64,000 nt of DNA, from positions 2,482,082-2,546,081 of the forward strand of contig OZ020262.1 in assembly GCA_963971285.1 (NCBI GenBank). The letters run 5' to 3'. The notes under the pieces are model-generated. The model worked only from the letters and a program-made list of their open reading frames with translations, was not told the origin of the DNA and ran no database searches. This DNA comes from Astropecten irregularis (Eukaryota; Echinodermata; Asteroidea; Paxillosida; Astropectinidae). The translations under genes were made by a program, and so were the position numbers. Each line of letters begins with the position of its first letter. Positions within the stretch are counted from its first letter, which is position 1. Below, piece by piece: positions 50,929-61,784 of the stretch.

Positions 50929-53185
50929 GGGAGCTCATCCAAAAGGTTACACCGCGGTGTCACCGCAATCACCGCGGTTTGGGCGGGTCCTTAACAACCA
51001 GCCCACTTTCGACAGTCCTTGCTTATTTAGCATATTAAAAGAACTGACTAACAAAACTCCCTATTGTTATTTTAACTACCCACTGAACGCGGTGGCCGCG
51101 GCGCAACCGCAGACGCCACAAACTCATTTCTGTCTGCCGCGGCCACCGCGTCTGATCTTGGAGACAAAAAACCAAACTATTACTTCCTCCCTGAAAATAC
51201 ATTTTTGGGGGACTTGGCTTGGACCATTTTCTCTGGGACCTGCATTATTTTGTCTCTACCAAACTATTATTTAATGCCCCCGGCTAAAAATACGTGTTTT
51301 TTTTTTCGGGGACTTGGCCGACCATTTTCTCTGCGATCTGCATTATTTTGTCTCTACCAAACTATTATTACCCTCGCTGAAAATACGTTTTTTAAGGACT
51401 TGGCCGACCATTTTCTCTGGGACCTGCATTATTTTGTCTCTACCAAACTATTATTTCCCCGGGGGAAAATGTGTTTTTTAGGGACTTGGCCGACCATTTT
51501 CTCTGGGACCTGCATTATTTTGTCTCTACCAAACTATTATTACCCCAGCTGAAAATACGTTTTTTTAAAGACTTGGCCGACCATTTTCTGTGGGACCTGC
51601 ATTATTTTGTCTCTACCAAACTATTATTACCCCCGGGGGAAAATACGTCTTTTAGGGACTTGGCCGACCATTTTCTCTGGGACCTGCATTATTTTGTCTC
51701 TACCAAACTATTATTACCCCCGGGGGAAAATACGTTTTTTAGGGACTTGGCCGACCATTTTCTCTGGGACCTGCATTATTTTGTCTCTACCAAACTATTA
51801 TTACCCCCGGGAGAAAATACGTCTTTTAGGGACTTGGCCGACCATTTTCTCTGGGACCTGCATTATTTTGTCTCTACCAAACTATTATTACCCCCGGGGG
51901 GAAAATACGTCTTTTAGGGACTTGGCCGACCATTTTCTCTGGGACCTGCATTATTTTGTCTCTACCAAACTATTATTACCCCCGCTGAAAATACGTTTTT
52001 TAAGGACTTGGCCGACCATTTTCTCTGGGACCTGCATTATTTTGTCTCTACCAAACTATTATTACCCCCGCTGAAAATACGTTTTTTAAGGACTTGGCCG
52101 ACCATTTTCTCTGGGACCTGCATTATTTGTCTCTACCAAACTATTATTACCCCCGGGGGAAAATACGTCTTTTAGGGACTTGGCCGACCATTTTCTTTGG
52201 GACCTGCATTATTTTGTCTCTACCAAACTATTATTACCCCCGGGGGAAAATACGTCTTTTAGGGACTTGGCCGACCATTTTCTCTGGGACCTGCATTATT
52301 TTGTCTCTACCAAACTATTATTACCCCCGGGGAAAAATACGTCTTTAAGGGACTTGGCCGACCTTTTTCTCTGGGACCTGCATTATTATGTCTCTACCAA
52401 ACTATTATTACCCCCGGGGGAAAATACGTCTTTTAGGGACTTGGCCAACCGTTTTCTCTGGGACCTGCATTATTTTGTCTCTACCAAACTATTATTACCC
52501 CCGGGGGAAAATACGTCTTTTAGGGACTTGGCCGACCATTTTCTCTGGGACCTGCATTATTTTGTCTCTACCAAACTATTATTACCCCCGCTGAAAATAC
52601 GTTTTTTAAGGACTTGGCCGACCATTTTCTCTGGGACCTGCATTATTTGTCTCTACCAAACTATTATTACCCCCGGGGGGAAATACGTCTTTTAGGGACT
52701 TGGCCAACCATTTTCTCTGGGACCTGCATTATTATGTCTCTACCAAACTATTATTACCCCCGGGGGAAAATACGTCTTTTAGGGACTTGGCCAACAATTT
52801 TCTCTGGGACCTGCATTATTTTGTCTCTACCAAACTATTATTACCCCCGGGGAAAATACGTTTTTAAGGGACTTGGCCGACCATTTTATCTGGGACCTGC
52901 ATTATTTTGTCTCTACCAAACTATTATTTCCCTGGCTGAATACAGGATACAGTTTCGGCCAGCGGGAAATTTCATTGATGAACCGCGACCACCGCGACCA
53001 CTAGTGCATAATTCATAAGTATCAACATAACAATAGCACTCGTCTTGAGGCTCTGCCTCATTAACTTGTCTCCGCATGGGTGATTTTTTGTGCAAAGGGC
53101 CGCGTTCCCCGCGGTCCTTGGCAACAAGCCTAAACCGCGGTGGCCGCGTGCGGTCAGACCGCGGCGACCTTTTGGATGAGCTCCC
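50929..53185. mobile_element. Harbinger-like non-autonomous element carrying a tandem array
   Basis: GGGAGCTCATCCAAAAGGT and ACCTTTTGGATGAGCTCCC are perfect 19-bp inverted ends, each flanked by TAA (50926-50928, 53186-53188). Just inside both ends are clusters of CCGCGGT-type words (ACACCGCGGTGTCACCG, GCGGTGGCCGCGG / GCCGCGGCCACCGCG, AAACCGCGGTGGCCGCG), possible transposase sites. The 2,257-bp element has no transposase. Most of it is an 87-bp tandem array. Confidence 0.9.
51165..52938 (+). repeat. 87-bp minisatellite, about 20 copies
   Basis: The unit contains GGACTTGGCCGACCATTTTC, TCTGGGACCTGCATTATTTT, GTCTCTACCAAACTATTATT and ACCCCCGGGGGAAAATACGT. Units differ by one or two bases and by the CCCCGGGGG versus CCCCGCTG variant; edge units are the most diverged. 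Since 87 is 29 codons, long repetitive frames appear on the plus strand. They are not genes. Confidence 0.95.
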
Positions 53186-53617
53186 TAACCAGACCAGACA
53201 AAATGGCCTCACGTGATCAGACGGCCTGTTTTAAAGTTTACAAGAAGCGCGTAAGAAAATTGAATTTTAACCCTGAAATGTTTAACAAATTTCTTCAATC
53301 TAGGCTTTTAAGGACCCAGGAACATTTGCTGGAAGTCAAAAGTATCATTTTTGAGGAGTAGAAGTTAGTTCAGAGCCAAACAAATCAATGTGTTTTGGGA
53401 TCCCGTCAACCCACAATCGCCCCCTAGTAAGTAGTAGGCCTAACGTTAGGCCCCTACTGCCCTAGTACGAAATGGGTCAAGTCGTACCCAAGTTAACTCG
53501 TACCCAAGTCAACTCGTACCCCAAAAATGACACCCAAGTCAACTCGTACCCAAGTCATCTCGTACCCAAGTTAACTCGTACCCAAGTTAAGTCGTACCCG
53601 AGTCAAGTCGTACCCCA

Positions 53618-53975
53618 TTATTGCACAAGGCATGCGGCTGCCGCCAACAGACTTCGAAGCTGTCATACTCCGTACTTGTATTAAATTGACATCTATGTAA
53701 AGGTTGAATTAAGATGAATATATAAAACTACAACTCTTGAACTAGGCTTACTGTCTGTTTGTTTTAATTTTGCTGTGTTTTAATAGTTTATTAATTTTGA
53801 TACGGACGGTGAGGGGTGGGATGTTGTTCAATTGATTCTGAAATAGGAATTTTTTGGAGGCGGATAAATAATAATTTTGAAGTTAATGGATTTTTTCGAT
53901 TAAAAGAGACATTAAAATACGATAACTAAAATGTCACGGTCTACACGAACGGGATTTTATTCACAATTGCATAGG
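53618..53975. other. interior of the minisatellite-ended element, no gene
   Basis: AT-rich, with no open frame of note. Confidence 0.5.
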
Positions 53976-54018
53976 GGTACGTTGACTTGGGTACGAGTTG
54001 ACTTGGGTAACCTCCATC

Positions 54019-55887
54019 ATGTCAACACATAGTATGGACTCCACGACAGGCACGACTGAAGCATGGAGGGTCCTTCCTCCATGCTCAAGCTCACCGATCC
54101 ATCAACTTGAAGATGCGTATGTTAGAAAATATTTTCCTAAATCTGGATCGAAGAAACCCTGTAAAACCTTATCTATTGCAATAATTAACTTTCAAAGTAT
54201 CAGGAGAAAGGTTGCTGAGCTCCATGCTTTTACCCAAAATAAATCCCCTGACATAATTCTTGGTTCAGAATCATGGTTAGACGACAATATCTCCTCATCT
54301 GAAATCTTCCCTGGTCATTACCAGGTGACTAGGAAAGACAGGATCGCCAGAGGAGGAGGAGGTGTTTTCATCGCCATTAAAGAAACCATACCTCGAATAG
54401 AAAGATTAGACCTCTCCCCAAATAGCAGTGAACAAGTTTGGTGCCAATTACAATTAGGATCTGAGAATGTGTTCATTGGAAGTTACTACAGACCACCTAC
54501 TGAGAAGGATGACCTGGAATTGTTGGACTCCAGCCTTAGTAAGATCAAACAGGAAATCAAGTCACCCTACATCATAGTAGGCGGGGATTTCAACATACCA
54601 AATATGGTATGGTCTTCTGACATTGTTAACATCCAAGGACCGTTACATGAACAGATAATTAGTATTGCTGATGATCATAATCTGGAGCAAGTTGTAAATT
54701 TTCCATCACGTAGGAACCCAAATGGAACAGAAAACTTTTTGGACCTCTGCTTCACAACACGACCGTCGCTAATGGTTAATGTATATCCCTACATGCCATT
54801 TGCTGATCACAGTACTGTAATGATTGAAATGCAAATCAAGTCTGCCATTCCTGTGAAACCACAAAGAACAGTGCTTCTCTGGAGCAAGCTGGATGAACAA
54901 GAATTCAAGAAAGATGCCCAAAACTTCACTGAAGACTTTCTGGAAAGCATCCCGGAAGAGAAAACCGTTAATGAAAATTGGTGCACCTTCAGAGATACCA
55001 TCACGAACCTTGTTAAGAAGCATGTCCCGACTAAGCAAACCAGAGGCAAACAACGACCTCCGTGGTTTACACAGAGACATAAGAGACTTTGTAGAAGAAA
55101 GGAACGATATTACCTCAAAGCAGTCAAGAAAAACACTGAACAATACTGGGAACAGTTCAAGAAAATCCGCAAAGAGGTCGACAAGGAACTCCGTAGAGCA
55201 AACAGAGACTATGTTGCCAAATTATCCTCTTCTGAAGACACCAAGAAATTTTGGAACTACATCAGATCTCGAAGAAAAGATAGTATTGGCATCCAAACCC
55301 TGAAGATAGGGGATGAAACAATTGTTGACGACCAGCTGAAGGCTGAAAAACTTGCGGACCAGTTCCAAAGTGTCTTCTCCGATGAAGACCCTGTTTTGCC
55401 TCAACTGCCACCTAGCCCACACCCTGATATGCCCGACTTAGATATCACTACAGATGGTATCAAGAAATTACTCCAATCCATCCAGGTAAATAAGGCCATA
55501 GGACCAGATGAAATACCAAATGCTGCCCTGAAGATTGCTTCTTCTGAACTAGCCCCTGCACTGAAGTTCATTTTTCAGCAGAGCCTAGACCAGGGCGTCC
55601 TGCCAGGTGACTGGAGAAAAGCAAACATCTCACCTATCTACAAAAAGCCGGGAGCGAAATCAGACCCAGCAAATTATCGCCCGATATCACTGACATGCAC
55701 ATGTTGTAAACTCATGGAACACATCATTGACAGTCATATCATGAAATTCCTGTCCGCCCACAAGATCCTTACGGATGCTCAACACGCATTTAGGAAACTG
55801 CGGTCATGTGACACGCAACTTATTACTACCCTGCACGACCTGACTTCAAACCATAACTATCACAAAACAGATATCGCCAAATTCTAG
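54019..55887 (+). CDS. LINE endonuclease and N-terminal reverse transcriptase
   Basis: The frame starts MSTHSMDSTTGTTEAWRV. The endonuclease boxes are IINFQSIRRKVAEL, IILGSESWLDDNI, RIARGGGGVFIAIKETIP, IGSYYRPPTEKDD, YIIVGGDFNIPNM, TENFLDLCFTTRPSLM and MPFADHSTVMIEM, so the catalytic E, D-x-N and D-H residues are all present. A basic linker (RPPWFTQRHKRLCRRKERYY) precedes the RT fingers: NKAIGPDEIPNAALK, GDWRKANISPIYKKPG, ANYRPISLTCTCCKLMEHII and DAQHAFRKLRSCDTQL. A frameshift after DIAKF at 55884-55887 ends the open text. The endonuclease half is intact, unlike the other LINEs in the window, so this copy is young. Confidence 0.92.
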   Translation: MSTHSMDSTTGTTEAWRVLPPCSSSPIHQLEDAYVRKYFPKSGSKKPCKTLSIAIINFQSIRRKVAELHAFTQNKSPDIILGSESWLDDNISSSEIFPGHYQVTRKDRIARGGGGVFIAIKETIPRIERLDLSPNSSEQVWCQLQLGSENVFIGSYYRPPTEKDDLELLDSSLSKIKQEIKSPYIIVGGDFNIPNMVWSSDIVNIQGPLHEQIISIADDHNLEQVVNFPSRRNPNGTENFLDLCFTTRPSLMVNVYPYMPFADHSTVMIEMQIKSAIPVKPQRTVLLWSKLDEQEFKKDAQNFTEDFLESIPEEKTVNENWCTFRDTITNLVKKHVPTKQTRGKQRPPWFTQRHKRLCRRKERYYLKAVKKNTEQYWEQFKKIRKEVDKELRRANRDYVAKLSSSEDTKKFWNYIRSRRKDSIGIQTLKIGDETIVDDQLKAEKLADQFQSVFSDEDPVLPQLPPSPHPDMPDLDITTDGIKKLLQSIQVNKAIGPDEIPNAALKIASSELAPALKFIFQQSLDQGVLPGDWRKANISPIYKKPGAKSDPANYRPISLTCTCCKLMEHIIDSHIMKFLSAHKILTDAQHAFRKLRSCDTQLITTLHDLTSNHNYHKTDIAKF

Positions 55888-56899
55888 ACTTCAGCAAGGC
55901 ATTCGATGTTGTCCCACATCAACGCCTCCTGCAAAAGATAAATCATTATGGTGTTAGAAATAAACTGTTGAAATGGATTCAATCTTTCCTCACAAATCGT
56001 CTTCAAAGAGTAGTCGTCGGTGGAAAAACATCACCCTGGAAACCAGTCATAAGCGGTGTCCCCCAGGGAACAGTACTAGGACCGCACCTCTTTATTCTCT
56101 TCATCAATGATATTGCACAAACTGTTACATCAACCACGAGGCTGTTTGCTGATGACTGCATCCTATACCAGACCATTAACACCCAGGCGGATGAGAAGTT
56201 GTTGCAATCTGACCTTGACAGCCTTGTAAATTGGTCAAGCCAATGGGGTATGAGATTCAACGCCTCTAAGTGCAAAGTGATGAGAATCTCCAGGAAGCGC
56301 AATCCAGGTATGGCAAAATACAAAATGCTTGGCGAGACCCTGGAGGAAGTCACCGAAGACAAGTACCTCGGCATCGTCATCCAAAATAATCTTAAATGGG
56401 ACAAGCAAACTCAATCAAAATACAGCAAAAGCCACCAAGATGCTAAACTTCATCCAAAGAAACTTTAACCAGTGTTCCAAAACAGTCAAGGAAAACCTGT
56501 ACCATACAATTGTTCAACCACATCTCGAATATCCGCTGCATGGAACCCAGGCACCAAGAAAAATAAACAATCGATCCAAAAAGTCCAAAGACGGGCAGCT
56601 AGGTTTGTGTGCGGCGATCATAAACCAACATCAAGCGTTACTAAGATGCTCGCTGACCTTAAATGGGACCCAATGGAGACCAGACGCCAAACTCAGAGGC
56701 TGACCACTCTTCATAAGATATTCAACCACGAACTTGACATTAACGCTGACCTGTTTGTTAAGCAGAAACCCAGCAGATCTAGAAGAGGCAACAACAAACA
56801 ACTTAAAGTTCTACATTCAACATCAACTCCATATTCTCAATCCTTCTTCCCTGAAACCACCCAAATTTGGAATAAATTACCCCAGTCAACTGTCGATAT
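55888..56899 (+). pseudogene. LINE reverse transcriptase, C-terminal part (frameshifted)
   Basis: After the frameshift the text resumes with LDFSKAFDVVPHQRLLQKI (motif A), LTNRLQRVVVGG, SGVPQGTVLGPHLFILFIND, the catalytic TTRLFADDCILYQTI, MRFNASKCKVMRISRKRN and VTEDKYLGIVIQNNLKWDKQ. A second frameshift near 56410 and a third near 56520 follow. The end of the product (NPGTKKNKQSIQKVQRRAAR, FPETTQIWNKLPQSTVDI) runs to the insertion at 56900. All the RT motifs are present, so only small indels and the insertion break it. Confidence 0.92.
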
Positions 56900-57884
56900 C
56901 GTCCGGTCATGTGTTTTCACCCGGCATGTGTTTTCGCTCCCCAAATTTGACTCCTGTTTACCGCAAGATCGTGCAAGATTCTTTGTGATTAGTATCCCTG
57001 AAGTAATCACTACACTCAGGGCTATCTCCAACATTCAGGATGTTGAAAATAAAGTTTCCAGTCGTGAGTGATAGTCAAAAGTTACAAAACTATGTAATTT
57101 TGGGTGTATATTACTAATGCATTCTTAAGGCTAATGTTCAAACGTTTATAAAAGACTCAATCTGTGGACAAATATTCCAAACTAAACTGTCGTCTGCTCA
57201 AGCAACTTTCATTTTTCTGATGTCAGACGGCAGGTTATGTGACCCTGTTGCGATCAGGGTTTTTATGGCGTGCCAACGAGACAAAAGTGTTAAAGTCTTT
57301 CTCTAATGGGAGTGACAGTGTTTTGTTTTTCTCCTTTAAATTTTAACTTTGATAAGCTGATGTATCCATGTTTAGGCCGCTCATAATGATGCCAGATATT
57401 ATAAAAAAAGCTGTGATAATATTTCGCATCAAGATAAACAATTAGATTTAATTTTATTTGGCTTTAAATATGTCATGCATGATATTGTTGATAAATTATC
57501 TATAATTCACACTCTTGGAATCAAGACTGTTTTAGAACCTTTTTAAAATAAACTCAATTGACCCAGTAAGAAGAATCGAGTCAGGACAATATTCCAGCCG
57601 TTTTTGAGTGACTTGGTGCGCCATAGCTACCCCGATGTCAATGAACTTTGCCGCTCTGCCAAGGGGTTGAAAACACATGACGTCGCGTTTACATGGCGGA
57701 ATTGGTGTCCCTTTAAATGACGGACAATATTTTCAAAGAAAAGACTTGAACTTCAAGGATTTTTACAGATAATAATCTGGAAGTGTCCAGTTGAAAGGTT
57801 TGATGAGTGATTTTCTGATATTCCATTTCGTTTTCATTTTTGAGAAACTTTCCTGTTCATCGGAGCGAAAACCGATAACTGCAG
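56900..57884. mobile_element. 985-bp insertion in the LINE, absent from the second copy
   Basis: GATAT is found at both junctions (56895-56899, 57885-57889). At 61985-62000 the same LINE reads through the site with a single GATAT, an empty site. The ends share GTTTTCGCTCC / GGAGCGAAAAC, and internal TCATGTGTTTTCACCC / GGGTTGAAAACACATGA is inverted. The interior has no recognised protein. A 5-bp duplication would fit an LTR-type or other element; the class is unresolved. Confidence 0.85.
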
Positions 57885-58217
57885 GATATAACTTCAACCA
57901 CAGCCTTCAAAAGCTCCATTAAGCCTATATTACTACAACTTTAAAATAATACATAGCACTTTTAGCAGATTAGATCCCGATCCACTCTCGGCAACTTCCA
58001 GTATAGTCCCTAGAGGACCTTTCGGAAGTGTTTTCTACAAGGTACAAGGTACAAGGTACAAGGTACGACTTGACTTGGGTACGAGTTGACTTGGGTACGA
58101 CTTGACTTGGGTACGAGTTAACTTGGGTACGAGATGACTTGGGTACGAGTTAACTTGGGTACGAGATGACCCAAAATCCCCTAGTACTAACATTATGGCC
58201 TACTCATAGCTGCAGTA

Positions 58218-58340
58218 ACTGAAGCTGCAGTAACTGTAGCCCAATATTACTCCTGACGTTGTTGTCGTAGCCTATAATATACTAGGCCTACGACAACAAC
58301 GTCAGGAGTTATATTGGGCTACAGTTACTGCAGCTAGCCT
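58218..58340. repeat. large palindrome, arms about 55 bp
   Basis: AGCTGCAGTAACTGTAGCCC, AATATTACTCCTGACGTTGT and TGTCGTAGCC are inverted after a short AT-rich loop (ACTAGG at the centre). The copy at 62306-62440 is the same apart from two extra bases (ATAT) in the loop. Confidence 0.9.
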
Positions 58341-59301
58341 ACTCACTGCACTGCTACGGGAGTTATAGGCTACCTACCGGCCTACGGGAAAAACGCAAAG
58401 AAACAATGCGTGCCACGTACCGTTCAAAGAATTTTTAGGCTCCCGGAGTCACTTTCAGCATAGGCATAGATCAACTTGCTTCAGAAATTCTGTTTAATCC
58501 AGCACAGCAGGTCAGGTCAGACTCTCTGAGTCACTCAATTATGTGTACACATCGGCACACCCATATCTGTTCAGTCTGTATGATGTCGCCGTACATGTAA
58601 TGTACACATGTACGAGTACCACACGTACCACTACCACTACCAGTACAGTATAATGCAGAAGAAGATCTTTGATGTAGATACGTAGACTTTACACGAGTCG
58701 TTATTTTGAGGTTAATAGGAGCATCTCCATTAGGCCATAAAAAAAAATTGTTGTATTGGCGTAACGGAGGTTTGGAAAATAGGGTAGGGCGGGCGGATTT
58801 TTTTTTTTTTATTTAATTTTTCCTGGGGTATTAAATGCTTTTTCCCCTGTATATCACAGTATTTGACGTGTCAAATAAAGACAAGAAATGACATAACAAC
58901 TTTAACCAGTCTGGTTTCCATCTTTTACTCCTTTTAAGCTTTTAATCTGCATACAAATTTGCGATTTTTTTATTTAATTTAATTTTTTTCCCGATTTTTA
59001 TTTATTTATTTATTTTTATTTATTTTTTTGTTTAAAATGTTTACGGTCGGGGCATATTTTTGGGTCGGGCGGGTTACGCAAATACAACAATTGTTTTTTT
59101 ATGGCCTTATTAGCCATAACAAAGTTGGCTCGTGCTGCATTGAAAAGCAAGACGTATACACACACAACTGGCGTAGCGAGTGACGGGGCGCAGTGGGCGC
59201 GAATAAGACCGCTCAATTACAGACTGGATTTCAAGTCTAATTAAATTGTCGGGGGGGATGGGGGGGTGGAGGGGGATTGGGTGAGGGTGGGGGGGGGGGG
59301 G
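58341..59301. other. no gene seen; AT-rich and homopolymer sequence
   Basis: Contains T-rich runs (58799-58810, 58983-59030) and G runs near 59250-59300. The same sequence occurs at 62441-63400. Confidence 0.5.
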
Positions 59302-59309
59302 GTTGTTCT

Positions 59310-59521
59310 CAGTGGCGTCACCAGACTTTTGAGTCTGGGGGGGCACAAGGGGGGCACTAGCAATTGTTGGGGGGGCAAACTTTTTATATATTATATTTTT
59401 TTTCACCAACCCAAATTTCAAATGGGGGGCACGAGGGGGGGCACGAGGTTTTCCAGGGGGGGCACGTGCCCCCCCTGGCCCCCCCCCCCCCCCCCCCCCC
59501 CCCCCCTTGGTGACGCCACTG
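59310..59521. mobile_element. hAT-like MITE with 8-bp duplication, absent from the second copy
   Basis: CAGTGGCGTCACCA and TGGTGACGCCACTG-type ends (last base at 59521) are inverted. GTTGTTCT flanks both sides (59302-59309, 59522-59529). At about 63404-63411 the second copy has one GTTGTTCT and no insert. The interior is rich in G and C homopolymers and GGGGGGCAC words. Confidence 0.92.
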
Positions 59522-59529
59522 GTTGTTCT

Positions 59530-59745
59530 ACGCCCCTGGAAACGAAAATATTGTTGATCTTTAAAAGATCAAAAATAAAAGAGAAAAGAAATACTGTGGC
59601 TGTTTTTTCACTGTTTTCTCAAAAGTGGGCATGCACACCGTATGGGACTGAAATATTCACAGATGTCTGTTACTGTATTTGTCTTGATTTAATGATATGT
59701 TTGCCCATGAATCTGTATTATTTTCTTTGATAAAAACAATTACTT
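59530..59745 (+). repeat. dispersed repeat R1 fragment
   Basis: AAAGATCAAAAATAAAAGAG, ACTGTGGCTGTTTTTTCACT, CCGTATGGGACTGAAATATT and GCCCATGAATCTGTATT match 8700-8870. Confidence 0.75.
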
Positions 59746-60053
59746 TTAAACAAAATAATAATTGTTAATTTTCCTGCGCCCCACTAATAGTGCGTCTTTT
59801 TTTGCAAATACTCGCGATTTTTTGCCTTGGGATTCGGGAAGTGTGTGTGAATGCAACGAATGGTCCGCAACATTTTTTTGTGTAGGCCTTATAGCTATAA
59901 GTATATCCCATCGTGCAAGACGTGCACTATCCGAACTTCCTGTTAGCACAATGTTGAATGTGTAAACTGTACAACACATCAACTCAATCACGCTTTTTCA
60001 GTGTGTGTGAACATGGTAACTTTGTGTGAAAAAAAAAAACCTCGGACACCTAC

Positions 60054-60166
60054 CTTTCATCGTCTCCACAACTAGTGGATCTATAGCATCCCTTGCAGCC
60101 CCACTGCCTCTGCTTGGAATGCGCCCATCAAGAGATGAATTCCTCAGTTTCTCTGACCCAATGAGG
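60054..60166 (-). CDS. BEN-domain-like internal exon
   Basis: A 113-nt minus exon with acceptor AATCTCTGTTTCAG before 60166 and donor GTAGGT after 60054. The frame with no stop reads LIGSEKLRNSSLDGRIPSRG then SGAARDAIDPLVVETMK. The pattern L-x-S-S-L-x-G-R and A-I-D-P-x-V-V-E resembles the C-terminal half of BEN domains, small DNA-binding modules in chromatin and transcription regulators. The similarity is recalled and weak to moderate in strength; flanking exons were not found, so the gene cannot be named. BEN domains also occur in mobile elements. The same exon lies at 63933 and beyond in the second copy. Confidence 0.45.
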
Positions 60167-61584
60167 CTGAAACAGAGATTCTTTGTAAATAACGAAGGCT
60201 TCCCTTTTCCTGTCCAGAACTCTCAGTTCTTCAGGATCCGACAACTGAGAAAATGATAGGAATACATACTACGATCAGTTGTGGGCTTGGGTACTTCGCA
60301 AAACCAAGTCCGAAGAGGGTCAAAAGTTTCACACAACTCTACGGCTGTTTTATGCCTTTGGCTGTTTTGTGGGTATTCGGAAGTGGAGAATGCATTTGAA
60401 TAAAAAACATTTGGAATTGCATCCAAAATGCAAACATGTTCGATTTTTGAAAAATTATTTGATTCGCAACAACATTCAAAACTTGAATATGTTCGGTCGT
60501 TAAATTTGGTTAGGTTTTTGGAAATACATCCGAGTCTAAAAAAATGTTTGATTATGTTAGCTTCTGACAAATACATCCGATTTCAATCTTTTTGACCCGA
60601 TTTCTGCTTCGTATGACACAAGCCCAAGCACCCCCAACCCCCCCCCCCACCCCGGTCTGTGTACCAGCGCCCACAAAAGGGAATATATAATGAAAATTTG
60701 TTATAGAATTACTGCTTGTACTTTTTCCGAATGATCTTTCCAGAAAATGACCCCTTCTGACCACTGATGAAGACCCAAGATAAAGGAGTAACCAAACTTA
60801 ATAAAAAAAAATCAGCTAAAGAAAGTGCTAGTATAGGTTTTCCCGGTCATTTTCTGCACTATGAACGTCATTCCATTTCTCATGAAACTGCAAGGCACCT
60901 CAAAATAGTCATTCAATTTCACTTCAAGTGCAAGGAAATGTTCACAAATGTTGAATGTTTCAATTTAAAATTCTATTCAAACAGCATTCAATTTCACAAC
61001 GGCTTTTGGCAGTGTGTGCATAGTCATTCAAATTCATTTTGGGGCAGGCATTTCTGCGAATTGTTCAGCAAATTTGAGTTTAAATCTGCAATAATGTACT
61101 GCGAGAATAAAAAGGGTACAAAAATGGTTCACTTCTTGTATGTCCTCCGACAACGATTGTTTGTAATTGAAAAATCCTCGAAATTAAAAGAATGACAACT
61201 TTACCGGTTCCAATATGAGAAAATATCTAATGTTGACGGCTGATTGATGCATTTGAATGATTTAGATTACATTGAGCTTGCAGACAATTTAAAATCATGA
61301 TCAACGGGTCTGTTTGCACGTTATATGAGGTTTGTTCCATGGATGTTTCACAGTGTTAAACACACCAAGATTAACTCTGTTTTATAAGATGAAGCATTTG
61401 CTACATAAAGAATGTCATGGCTCAGTGTGAGAAAGAAGAAAGACGCAGCAGGACAACAGTATGTCGGTCATTGCATCAGCTGATGTAAAGTAAGACCTTT
61501 CTTTTGTCTTCGGACATTCCACCAAAAGCAGTGCATGTACAGTCGCTGGATGGCAAGTTGTGTTATCTACTTGTCTGTGTAAGA
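60167..61584. other. no confident gene
   Basis: A 142-codon plus frame (60767-61195) is rich in F, H, N and K and follows repeated ATTCAA/TTCAAAT words at the DNA level, so it looks like a chance frame over a decayed repeat. A short conserved-looking stretch just left of the gap (61500-61580) encodes DIPPKAVHVQSLDGKLCYLL but lacks context. Confidence 0.4.
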
Positions 61585-61784
61585 NNNNNNNNNNNNNNNN
61601 NNNNNNNNNNNNNNNNNNNNNNNNNNNNNNNNNNNNNNNNNNNNNNNNNNNNNNNNNNNNNNNNNNNNNNNNNNNNNNNNNNNNNNNNNNNNNNNNNNNN
61701 NNNNNNNNNNNNNNNNNNNNNNNNNNNNNNNNNNNNNNNNNNNNNNNNNNNNNNNNNNNNNNNNNNNNNNNNNNNNNNNNNNNN
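61585..61784. other. assembly gap, 200 N
   Basis: Exactly 200 undetermined bases, a conventional scaffold gap of unknown true size. Any open frame crossing it is an artefact. Confidence 0.99.

Larger units (their letters stand above)
54009..58064 (+). mobile_element. CR1/jockey-like LINE with (ACAAGGT)n end
   Basis: A plus-strand LINE with endonuclease and reverse transcriptase in one ORF (54019 to about 56900), interrupted by a 985-bp insertion near its 3-prime end (56900-57884) and closed by about 170 bp of 3-prime sequence with four ACAAGGT repeats (58038-58064). Its 3-prime part is found again at 61785-62162. It was inserted within the right array of the surrounding element. Confidence 0.88.
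53469..58178. mobile_element. Element with minisatellite inverted ends and 9-bp flanking repeat
   Basis: The left array (53469-53617) is built of CGTACCCAAGTTAACT-type units, and the right array (58065-58178) of the inverse, ACTTGGGTACGAGTTG. The outermost bases are GAAATGGGTCA and, reversed, GATTTTGGGTCA. CCCTAGTAC borders both sides (53460-53468, 58179-58187). Long inverted ends made of sub-repeats are known from foldback and some Mutator-like elements, and 9 bp is the Mutator-like duplication size. A LINE (54009-58064) sits inside the right array; a piece of array (53976-54008) lies to its left. Without the LINE the element would be about 0.7 kb. Confidence 0.65.

Noticed and set aside
51205-53018. 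Several overlapping repetitive plus-strand frames of 84-171 codons
   Set aside because: They are translations of the 87-bp array inside a MITE, in all frames, with no start or conservation evidence.
60767-61195. 142-codon plus frame as a gene
   Set aside because: Residue composition follows ATTCAA-type repeat words in the DNA, and no domain or splice support is seen.
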